A stretch of 62,237 nt of DNA from CAYLQA01 sp964385695 (GTDB lineage Bacteria > Desulfobacterota > Desulfobulbia > Desulfobulbales > Desulfurivibrionaceae). Under the pieces are notes generated by a model that saw nothing but the letters and a program-made list of their open reading frames with translations, did no database searches and was not told the DNA's origin. Below, in pieces: positions 45,189 through 53,179 of the stretch. Position 1 is the stretch's first letter, and the number at the start of each line of letters is the position of its first letter. The stretch lies in contig CAYLQA010000013.1 of assembly GCA_964385695.1 (NCBI GenBank), forward strand, positions 1 through 62,237, in the 5' to 3' direction. A program made the position numbers and the translations under genes.

Positions 45189-45335
45189 ATATTCTTTTAA
45201 GATGTTATCTTCATAACATTCGCTCATTCCCCCCGCAACAGATAAGCACCTTAATAAAAGGTATCAATTTCGAGTTCGATAAATAGAGATGCGTCCAACG
45301 GAAATCCCTTTGTGGGGTTATTTCACTTTGTTTGT

Positions 45336-47048
45336 TCAGTTAAAACTGGGGGAACCTAAAAACGAGCTGATGCCGAGAAGAAAAAAGACCGCAAGAAAGC
45401 CAACGATCACGAACCTATTTCTCCGAGCATGGCGACGCAAGGCAAATTTAAAAAAGATAAGAATAGGCACCGCCTGGGCACAGGCCCAAGCCACTGTCCC
45501 CTGTGCCTGCATGGAAAGGCCTAAAGTAGGCGCCAGGAGCAGGGGAACAAACCAGACAATCACAATAAGCATCACCTCGTAACCGACTGGAAGCAAAATA
45601 CGGCCATGCCTACCATAAAGGAATATAGGCACCGCCAAACCCAAGGCCACCAAACTGAGGGTATTGACATATGCTGTAAACCACAAGGGCTTACCAGGGT
45701 GAAATCCATAAAGCAATAAAACGAAAAAGGTCGCTACAAAAAAGATGCCATGGGCCATTCCCATCTCCCTTTTCCCCCCCTGCCAGGGATAGATAACTCC
45801 AATAAAAAACAGGGCAGCCACGGAAAAGTACCCGGTTATGCGTGGCGGCGGACAAAGGGCAAAGGCTGGCAAAAAAAGCATAACAACATATAGCGGAAAC
45901 GCAACCTGAATAATACCTCCGCTGACCTTGGCAAGACGCCTGTGGAGCTGTCTTCTACGAACACTCTTAGAAGGGAAGACCCGGCGCAACAAGATTCTCC
46001 CCAAATGCACTCCTTGCCGCTCCCCCCAACCAAGCATACAATATAAGAAAAGATAAAAAAACAAGACTGGATAGAAGATCTGCCAGGCATCGCCTTGTCT
46101 GCCAAACCAGGCAAAGCTACCTAATGCAAGCATTAGGGTATACAGTATGGCCACCACATCAGCATGGTGAAGTCCCAACCCCATCAAACGATGATGCAGG
46201 TGGTACCTGTCCGGCATGAAGGGATTCATCTTCAAACACAGCCGCCGCCCCATGACAAAAATGGTATCGCTGATGGGCAAGGACAAAATGACGGCCGGCA
46301 AGACCGCTGGCACCGCTTTGCCACCTGCCACGCTTCCTGACAATAGGACTGCCAGAGCAGAGAGGGAATACCCCAAAAAAAGACTACCGGTATCCCCCAT
46401 AAAAAGCTTGGCAGGGTAAGAATTATGGCGCAAAAAACCTAAAACAGCTCCAAGAATAACCAATGCAAGGACAAGGGCTGACCAATTCTGAAAGGCATAG
46501 GCAAGTATGGCCATGAACATCAAGGCTATGGCGGTCATGCCACCGGCAAGCCCATCCAAACCATCAGAGAGATTCATTGCATTAATGATGCCCACCATAC
46601 CAAAAACCGTAAAAAGAGCAGCAAAGGGACCAAGGGTTATTCCCCCGAGTCCCAGCAGGTTTCCCAAACTCTCCACCCTGCCGCCGCCGGCAAGAACAAA
46701 GGTGGTAACACCAATTATCTGTCCCAGAAATTTAATTTTTGGAGAGAGGGAATAGATATCATCAAGCAGACCGACAAAAACGATGATCCCTCCGGCCAAG
46801 AGAAAAGCATGGACAGGAGGAGTAATATTCACACTCAGGAATACACAGCTAAAAGAGGCGGCAGCGATACCAAGCCCACCCATGCGTGTGAGGGGCTCAC
46901 TGTGCACCTTCCGGGCGTTTGGATGATCCAGAAGGCCAAGCTGCAGTGCTATTTTTTTTGACCAGGGGACAAAAATCATGGCACTGAGTAGACTTGCGTA
47001 AAAGACCAGCAAAAAGTAACTTATGTCTACCAAGGAAGTCTCAGTCAT
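45336..47048 (-). CDS. WecA-like polyprenyl-phosphate sugar-1-phosphate transferase with long C-terminal extension
   Basis: A 570-aa polytopic protein. Residues 1-345 are a complete MraY/WecA-type domain: TRMGGLGIAAA, the Asp pair at 96-97 (LLDDIYSL), NAMNLSDGLDGLAGG (156-170), LFMGDTGSLFLG and the HLHHRLMGLG loop. An extra stretch of about 220 residues with further membrane helices follows, which normal WecA (about 340-370 aa) lacks; I do not recognise it. It is the second enzyme of this class in the window. It may initiate a different glycan from the WbpL-like one. Confidence 0.87.
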   Translation of the reverse strand: MTETSLVDISYFLLVFYASLLSAMIFVPWSKKIALQLGLLDHPNARKVHSEPLTRMGGLGIAAASFSCVFLSVNITPPVHAFLLAGGIIVFVGLLDDIYSLSPKIKFLGQIIGVTTFVLAGGGRVESLGNLLGLGGITLGPFAALFTVFGMVGIINAMNLSDGLDGLAGGMTAIALMFMAILAYAFQNWSALVLALVILGAVLGFLRHNSYPAKLFMGDTGSLFLGYSLSALAVLLSGSVAGGKAVPAVLPAVILSLPISDTIFVMGRRLCLKMNPFMPDRYHLHHRLMGLGLHHADVVAILYTLMLALGSFAWFGRQGDAWQIFYPVLFFYLFLYCMLGWGERQGVHLGRILLRRVFPSKSVRRRQLHRRLAKVSGGIIQVAFPLYVVMLFLPAFALCPPPRITGYFSVAALFFIGVIYPWQGGKREMGMAHGIFFVATFFVLLLYGFHPGKPLWFTAYVNTLSLVALGLAVPIFLYGRHGRILLPVGYEVMLIVIVWFVPLLLAPTLGLSMQAQGTVAWACAQAVPILIFFKFALRRHARRNRFVIVGFLAVFFLLGISSFLGSPSFN

Positions 47049-47470
47049 AAATACCTACGATTTTATTTCCCGGCCCATGAGCCTTCAAGACTTACAGACT
47101 GACAACGAAGAACTCCCGAAAATGTACTCGTAAACACTCAATCATAGAAAAGAAACTTTTTCTCTTCAACAACATAATCATCGGGCATATATGTGAGTAT
47201 TTTTATTTTTGCCGTCTGATTACGACTCTCTTTCATCCATCTTTTCATGAAAGGCCCTGTAGGAGCGGCTTCAGCCGCGAAAAAAATGTTGCTCTGATTA
47301 TGTCGACTCTTAGCGCGGCTGAAGCCGCTCCTACAACGACATAAATGGCGCTGTGCCCATAATTCTGGCTGAAATTCTATGGTATCCTGATTTTGCCATG
47401 ACGCAGTAATCGGGCAAGGAAGCGAGTTTACGAAACTCCGAAAGGACAATTTTTCAAGGTTATCAAAAGA
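47049..47470. other. Intergenic region, 422 bp, with a REP element
   Basis: It lies between galE (ending 47471) and the WecA-like gene (starting 47048). The main feature is the REP pair at 47258-47335. A 103-codon frame on the minus strand (47138-47449) runs through the REP arms and shows no protein-like features, so I do not call it. A promoter for the WecA-like gene may lie in 47049-47140 but was not identified. Confidence 0.6.
47258..47335. repeat. REP pair (BIME-like) with 22-bp perfect arms
   Basis: The left arm (47258-47279, TGTAGGAGCGGCTTCAGCCG then CG) and the right arm (47314-47335) are exact inverted copies separated by 34 bp. Each arm also contains the GCGGCT/AGCCGC palindrome of REP sequences. 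A decayed copy is at 25133-25180. Such repeats are mobilised by RAYT transposases, of which a remnant is at 50070-50660. Confidence 0.88.
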
Positions 47471-48487
47471 CTATAGCCCCTCATACCCTTCAGGGTTCTG
47501 TTTCTGCCAGCGCCATAAATCGGCACACATCTCATCAATTCCCCGTTGTGCCTTCCAGCCCAATACCTCCTTCGCTAGGGCAGGATCGGCATAACAGCAG
47601 GCAATGTCGCCTGGTCGACGTGGTGCAATTTCATAAGGAATTTCTTGGCCCGATGCCTTGGCAAAGGTCTCAACCATCTCCAGGACACTGTATCCCCGAC
47701 CTGTGCCGAGATTCACCGCCATCACCCCCTTCGCCTGCGCCAGGGCCTCAATGGCCCGCACATGCCCTAGGGCCAGGTCAACGACATGGATATAATCGCG
47801 CACGCCGGTGCCGTCCGGGGTAGAGTAATCGTTACCAAAAACCGCCAACCTCAGCCTACGGCCCACTGCGACCTGGGCAATATAAGGCATGAGGTTGTTG
47901 GGGATGCCGTTCGGGTCCTCCCCGATCAGACCGCTCGCATGGGCGCCAACCGGGTTGAAATAGCGCAGCAGGATCACCCGCCACTCCAGATCGGCAACAT
48001 GAAGGTCCCGCAGGATCTCCTCGATTATCAACTTTGACCTTCCATAGGGATTGGTGGCCGAAAGGGAGAAATCCTCAGTGATCGGCACCTTGGCCTGCTC
48101 TCCGTATACCGTGGCCGACGAGCTGAAGACAATCCTTTTCACCCCATACTCCGCCATCACCTCACTGAGGGTCAGGGTACCGCCAATATTGTTCTGATAA
48201 TAGAGGAGCGGTTCTGCCACCGACTCCCCAACAGCCTTGAGGCCGGCAAAATGAATCACTGCATCAAAGTCATGATTGGCAAACACCTTTCGAAGGGCAG
48301 CCCAGTCACGGATATCACAACGGTAAAACAGGGGCTGTCGTCCGCATATCCTCCCCACCCTGTCAAGGGCAACCTTACTGCTGTTGACAAGGCTGTCCAC
48401 CACGACAACATCGTGTCCGGCCTGCAGCAACTCCAGACAGGTATGGGAGCCGATGTACCCAGCCCCGCCGGTAACAAGAATATTCAT
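47471..48487 (-). CDS. galE: UDP-glucose 4-epimerase GalE
   Basis: A 338-aa SDR epimerase. VTGGAGYIGSHTCLELLQAGH at the start, FSSSATVYGEQ, NPYGRSKLIIEEIL (catalytic YxxxK), LRYFNPVGAHASG and GTGVRDYIHVVDLA are all GalE signatures. The ATG at 48487 has GGAG 7 nt upstream. It supplies UDP-galactose (or UDP-GalNAc) for the glycan. It stands between a REP-containing gap and the decayed ATPase gene, so it may have its own promoter in 48488-48689. Confidence 0.94.
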   Translation of the reverse strand: MNILVTGGAGYIGSHTCLELLQAGHDVVVVDSLVNSSKVALDRVGRICGRQPLFYRCDIRDWAALRKVFANHDFDAVIHFAGLKAVGESVAEPLLYYQNNIGGTLTLSEVMAEYGVKRIVFSSSATVYGEQAKVPITEDFSLSATNPYGRSKLIIEEILRDLHVADLEWRVILLRYFNPVGAHASGLIGEDPNGIPNNLMPYIAQVAVGRRLRLAVFGNDYSTPDGTGVRDYIHVVDLALGHVRAIEALAQAKGVMAVNLGTGRGYSVLEMVETFAKASGQEIPYEIAPRRPGDIACCYADPALAKEVLGWKAQRGIDEMCADLWRWQKQNPEGYEGL

Positions 48488-48689
48488 TGAATTCTCCGCA
48501 TCCGAACTGGAAGAAGTTAAAAAAACTCTAGAGGTACAACACAACGAAAACCACTTTTTTCGACTCCCATGCATTGCAACTGTAACACCTTGATATCAAA
48601 TCCAGCTTCCTAAGGCAACTACCGAAATCCACAGCCAGGAAGATGCGGTTGCGGAAAACAGACAGCAAGATCTTTAGCCGCATACTCTC

Positions 48690-49901
48690 TTACCGGGCCA
48701 GGCAAAAGCTTCCAATCGGTACGGCGTAGTTGTCCCCAAAGGGGACCACCTCTTCTCCCTGATAAAGCACGACTCCATGTTTGAGGCCGGTAATTCGCCT
48801 GCGCAGATCCTCAATATGAGCAAAATCTTTTCTGGTCACCGTGTGTGCCGCTTTGACCTCCAGGGCGACTAACTCGTCGCCACGCTGGATAATAAAGTCG
48901 ATTTCACGACGATCCGCAGTTCGGTAGTGCCACAGGCTCATGGGACGAGCCGCGTAACGGATACCCTTGAGCAGTTCGGAGTAGACGTACGTTTCGATTA
49001 CAGCACCGTAATATGGATTCTGCCTTAACTCATCGACCGAGTTAATGCCTAACAGGTGGCACAAGACGCCGCTGTCGGAAAAATAGATCTTGGGCGTACG
49101 CGTAAAGCGTTTGCCTATATTGGCACTATACGGCCGAAGTTGGCCGACCTGGTAGACCAGTTCCAGCAGGCTCAGGTAATTGGCGAGTGTTTTCTGCTCT
49201 ATCCCGGCAGTGCGGGAGAGCTCAGCCTTGTTAAGCAGGGTCGCACTGCGGGGAGCAAGGATATTAACCAGATGGATAAAACGATCCACCTGCCTCAATT
49301 CTCCGATATCCCGCACATCTCGCTCGATATAGGTGCTGACATAGCTGCTGAACCAGAGATGACGCCCTCGAGCACTGTGGATTTTCTGCATCTCTGGATA
49401 GCCGCCCTGCAGGATACGTTCAAGCAATTCGTCCCCCATGACTCGGATTTCTTCACGGTGCAGCGCTGTAAACAGTAAGTCAACCGGATCAAAATCTGCA
49501 TTGCCGGAGATTTCACAACAGGCAAGGGGCCACAGTTCAAGGATACCCATACGCCCGGCCAGCGTATCTGCGATCTGCTGATATCCGAGCAAATTGGCAG
49601 AGCCGGTCAACAGGAAGGTGCCGTTAATACGGTTTCGATCCACCTCTTCCTTGATTGCCGGAAGCAATTCCGGAACCTTCTGGATTTCGTCGATGACAAC
49701 AGGCCGTGGCAGTTCTTGCACGAATCGGCGTGGATCGAGCTTTGCGCTATCCTAACGAGATATTTCATCCAGCGTAACATAAGCACGGTCGAGGTTCATT
49801 GCCAAGGTGAATTTGCCCACCTGGCGAACCCCAGTCAGGAGAACGACGGGAAAAACATCAAGGGCCTCATTGAGCGACTGCTGTTGAGTTCTGTTAATCA
49901 T
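48690..49901 (-). pseudogene. DUF4143-type AAA ATPase, inactivated by in-frame TAG and Walker A change
   Basis: The two halves are in the same frame. The first (49901 downward) encodes MINRTQQQSLNEALD and the Walker A region LLTGVRQVGKFTLA, then YVTLDEISR followed by TAG (49752-49754). The second resumes DSAKLDPRRFVQELPRPVV, the Walker B region IDEIQKVPELL and a complete DUF4143 C-terminus (ATLLNKAELSRTAGI, EIDFIIQRGDELVALEVKA). The TAG replaces a residue that is usually Leu. The Walker A Thr/Ser after Lys is Phe, which should also disrupt nucleotide binding. Two lesions argue for a real pseudogene, not a sequencing slip. Neighbouring genes use TAG as a normal stop (53164). Confidence 0.87.
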
Positions 49902-50069
49902 GGGGCCATGGTGCATGATTTCATGGAACCATGCAACCATTTTCACCTATAAAACTATCATGCATCTCCTTTTTTCCATGAGTTGCAGATACTGAATTCC
50001 TTAGGAAGGACGATGAAAGCAGAGTGTCCAGATAAAGAGTGCCCCTTAGTCGCTATAGATGTCCAAGGA

Positions 50070-51326
50070 TTATGGCAAGTTCTCACTCAACCTTTTCAGC
50101 GAGTAAAGACCGTCCAGTCCAGAAACCGGCACGATCCTTTTTTCACAATAATCATCCTCGTTGCATAGTTTTTTCCAGCACCGCCGGACAAACTCCCTGC
50201 TCCCAATAATGCCGCTGTCAGAGAAATAACGCGTCCGGAAGCGAAAACGATCAACTGGGCCGGCGGCAAAGCCCTTCCGCGCCTCTCTCTCCACCTCATC
50301 GCCGGAAATAGCTTTGCCCTTTCCTGCCTTTAGCGATCCCTTTTCGTATACATACTGCCGATATTTGGCTAAACCGGGTACAACTCTATCGTTCGGGCCT
50401 TTTGACAGGCCAAAATTCAGAGACAGAAAGCCCCCAGCGTTCCCGGTTTGCAGATGGTAACCAAGAGAACACCAGCGATACTCCTCAGGCCGCTCGACAA
50501 TACCGGCCCGAACCGGGTTCAGATCAACGTAGGCCAGGCAGTTGATCAGTGTTACGCCGTCCTCGACCAACACGCTTTTAAAACGGTCACTCCAAAAAAA
50601 ACCTTTTCGCTTGTGGCGTTTATTATAGAAGCGGGACTTTCTGCCTGGACGCTTGTGGGAATATTTGACAAGGGCATTGCTTTTGAGTCTTGCAACGAAA
50701 AAGACTCTTGCTTCCATCAGGGCACGATACCAACCATAGTCGGTAAACCCTCTGTCAAAAACGACAAAGGAGCCCCGCGGAAGGTTTAATGTCTTGGCCC
50801 AGTGCACCTCATGCCCCTTGCCGCCTGTCATTGACAGAAATGAAGGAAGGTAACCATCGGCATCCAGACCGACATGGAGCTTGATTGCGCCTTTGGTCTT
50901 TCTGAATTTGGCCCATGGGAACAGGGAAAGACAGAGGTCGATGGTTGTTGCGTCAAGCAGGTAGAGCTTTCCCTGAAACTTGAATTTGTGCTTGGGGGCA
51001 AACTGCTGGCAGCGATGGAGCAACTTGAAGAACAAGGTCTCATACAGGGAGGCTGGCTGCTTCTCGTTGACCCTGGCCAAGGTTGCCCGGGTTGTTGGGC
51101 GCAATCCGAGATGATACAGCTTGTTTGCCTGGGCCTTGAGGTTCTCGGTCAGGTCACGCAGGCTTTTTTGGGAAGAAAGTTGTCCGATCATCATGGCAAG
51201 CATCTGGCTCCACCTGTTGTAACGACGGAACTTTTGGCCGACATGATGATTTTATGCCAAGGAATCAAATTTATGTCTCGGAAGAATTGCAGCAATTTGG
51301 TTAATGATCGTGTTATAATGTGCCAT
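50070..51326 (-). pseudogene. Chimeric transposase remnant: IS4-type N-terminus fused to RAYT C-terminus
   Basis: From the ATG at 51326 (AAGGAG site upstream) the frame reads an IS4/DUF4372-type start (INQIAAILPRHKFDSLA), hits TAA at 51252-51254 where the family continues, and goes on as HHVGQKFRRYNRWSQ and a DDE domain with LLDATTIDLCLS and VVFDRGFTDYGWY. Near codon 180 after 51203 (about 50660) it switches to REP-associated tyrosine transposase sequence: YNKRHKRKGFFWSDRFKS, CLAYVDLNPVRAGIVERPEEYRW and RYFSDSGIIGSREFV. The IS4 Glu region and the RAYT catalytic N-terminus are both absent, so neither activity can remain. Confidence 0.87.
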
Positions 51327-51435
51327 GGCTCGGAACTCCTTGTTTTGTAATGGTTTTTCGTCGAACGCATTATAACAACAATGGAGCCTCCGGGCCTCTT
51401 TTTATTGATCAACTATGAGACAGCAGTGATTGAAT

Positions 51436-52554
51436 ATGGCAAAAGAAAATTGGTTTGAGCATAACGCGAAAAAAGTACTCACGATCATAGTGGCTTTATT
51501 TGTCGTCATCTGCGATATATTTTCAGGAGCTTTTTTCCTGGAAAAAACAGAAGGCGTTAGAAACATTTACTATCATCACGACTTAAAGAAAAACTTCTCT
51601 GGCCAAGTTAAGTGGGGACACGACATACACCCTTTTTCCACAAATTCCTTTGGTTTCAAAGACAAAGAAAATCGAAAAATCCCTCTCCATCCCGACAAAT
51701 TTCGATGCGTACTGATTGGCGACTCTTTTAGTGAGGGAGTCGGATATGATTTCCCAGACACCTTTGCAGGAATCACCGACCGAAAATCTAACGGCAAATT
51801 TGAATTCCTTAATGCCGCCGTCAAATCATACTCACCCAAGTTGTACTACTTGAAAATTAAACACTTACTTGAAGTTCAAGGATTAAAATTCGATCATCTT
51901 TTTGCTTTTATCGATATTTCAGACATCCAGGATGAAATTGTTTATGAGTCATTTATTCCGGCACCCCCCCACAGCCCCGCTTCTTTTCTGTATAATATTG
52001 ACATCTATTTAAAATCTCATTCTTTTCTTTATAAAAAAATTATAAACAACAACGTCTTCCGCTTACTAGACAAGTTCATTGCAAGCCATCGAACAGAAGA
52101 TGCGGAAGATGAGGCCTCTGTCCCCCTTATGCTTTCCATGAAGAGCTTTTTTGAAAACTATGCCAATGAACGCCCCAAATGGACGTCCGACATCGCCATT
52201 TATGAAAAATGGGGACAACGAGGCGTACAGCTTGCTCAGAGCCATATGGCTCGCCTAGTCAAGCTGTGCAACAAGCACCGCATAGGAGTAACCATCGCGG
52301 TGTACCCATGGCCTTTCCAGATTAAAAACAAAGAGTTGAACTCAAGACAAGTCGAACTTTGGAGAAAATTTGCAGACCAGGAAGGCGTTCACTTTTTGAA
52401 CTATTTTCCTGGTTTTATAAATAGCAATTCCCCAGAAAAAATAATAAAAACTTTCTTTATCCCGGGAGACGTTCATTGGAATGAAAAAGGACATGAGTTC
52501 ATTGCTGATTTATTATGGCGCCATTTAAGCAGTCTGAACATTCCCGGTGCTTGA
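51436..52554 (+). CDS. SGNH/GDSL hydrolase-like membrane-anchored protein
   Basis: A 372-aa protein with one N-terminal membrane helix (about 14-35) and an SGNH-type domain outside. The serine block is LIGDSFSEGVGY (Ser97) and the C-terminal Asp/His block is IPGDVHWNEKGHEF (Asp345, His347). Such AlgJ/AlgX-related proteins add or remove acyl groups on polysaccharides. I take the ATG at 51436; a TTG two codons earlier is possible, and neither has a clear ribosome-binding site. It is the first gene of a plus-strand cassette with SxtJ-, SxtK- and carbamoyltransferase-like genes, immediately after the transposase remnant. Confidence 0.85.
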   Translation: MAKENWFEHNAKKVLTIIVALFVVICDIFSGAFFLEKTEGVRNIYYHHDLKKNFSGQVKWGHDIHPFSTNSFGFKDKENRKIPLHPDKFRCVLIGDSFSEGVGYDFPDTFAGITDRKSNGKFEFLNAAVKSYSPKLYYLKIKHLLEVQGLKFDHLFAFIDISDIQDEIVYESFIPAPPHSPASFLYNIDIYLKSHSFLYKKIINNNVFRLLDKFIASHRTEDAEDEASVPLMLSMKSFFENYANERPKWTSDIAIYEKWGQRGVQLAQSHMARLVKLCNKHRIGVTIAVYPWPFQIKNKELNSRQVELWRKFADQEGVHFLNYFPGFINSNSPEKIIKTFFIPGDVHWNEKGHEFIADLLWRHLSSLNIPGA

Positions 52555-52608
52555 ATGGGTCAGTTTTCAGCTAAACACTTCAGGCGAAACAGTAGGAGGT
52601 CATGTATC

Positions 52609-53001
52609 TTGAAAACTAATGAGCAGACCGGCAACACCATGAATCAGGCTAAAGACACTGGGTTGGTCGCCGTGCTGATTCTCCTACTCATTGAATATTT
52701 TACCGGCAGCGCCAAACTGGGCATAGTGGCGATCGCCGTGCTTGTCCTCGTGATGACTCGTCCCTCTCTTTTTCGCCCGTTGTCTGTTGTGTGGTTTGGA
52801 CTCTCAAAGATTATGGGGCAAATTGTGTCAAATCTTATCTTGACTATAATTTTTTATGTAATAGTCAGTCCTGTAGGTTTTTTTCGTCAGAAATTTGGCG
52901 CGGACGCCATGAAATTGCACTTTTGGAAAAACGGCAGCGAATCTGTTTTTACCGACCATAAAAAAATTTATGATCGTGATGACATTTCTAAACCTTATTA
53001 A
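52609..53001 (+). CDS. SxtJ-like membrane protein
   Basis: A 130-aa protein with two hydrophobic segments: TGLVAVLILLLIEYF and the stretch after it, then NLILTIIFYVIVSPVGFFRQKFG. The FYVIVSPVGFFRQ region, length and position before a DUF5989 gene and a carbamoyltransferase fit the SxtJ family named from saxitoxin clusters. I prefer TTG at 52609, which has AGGAGG 9 nt upstream. An ATG at 52639 and an ATG at 52555 directly after the upstream stop are alternatives. Its function is unknown; a helper of the carbamoyltransferase is inferred. Confidence 0.8.
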   Translation: MKTNEQTGNTMNQAKDTGLVAVLILLLIEYFTGSAKLGIVAIAVLVLVMTRPSLFRPLSVVWFGLSKIMGQIVSNLILTIIFYVIVSPVGFFRQKFGADAMKLHFWKNGSESVFTDHKKIYDRDDISKPY

Positions 53002-53016
53002 GCCGAGAAGATAATA

Positions 53017-53166
53017 ATGGATTTTTGGAAAGATTTATGGGGTTTTTTGCGGGAACGGAAAAAGTTTTGGCTTTTACCGATTATCTTGGTTTTGCTTTTG
53101 TTTGGCGGCTTGATAGTACTCACGAGCGGCACGGCTATAGCCCCATTCATTTACACGCTTTTTTAG
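53017..53166 (+). CDS. DUF5989/SxtK-like single-helix protein, 49 aa
   Basis: A short gene between SxtJ and the carbamoyltransferase. ATG at 53017, TAG at 53164-53166. The protein starts MDFWKDLWGFLRERKKFWLL, continues with a hydrophobic helix (about 19-35) and ends LTSGTAIAPFIYTLF. This is the typical form of DUF5989, the SxtK-like partner found beside SxtI/SxtJ. It is 15 bp after SxtJ and 13 bp before the carbamoyltransferase, so all are in one operon. Its role is not known; the constant company suggests a subunit or anchor. Confidence 0.87.
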   Translation: MDFWKDLWGFLRERKKFWLLPIILVLLLFGGLIVLTSGTAIAPFIYTLF

Positions 53167-53179
53167 AGGAGCGAGTCGC

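Noticed and set aside
47138..47449. A 103-codon minus-strand frame between galE and the WecA-like gene
   Set aside because: It is largely made from the REP arms and has no protein-like composition or start signal.
49752..49754. TAG read as pyrrolysine or another recoded residue in the ATPase gene
   Set aside because: The aligned residue is normally Leu, the Walker A site is also damaged, and TAG ends other genes here (for example 53164), so a nonsense mutation is simpler.
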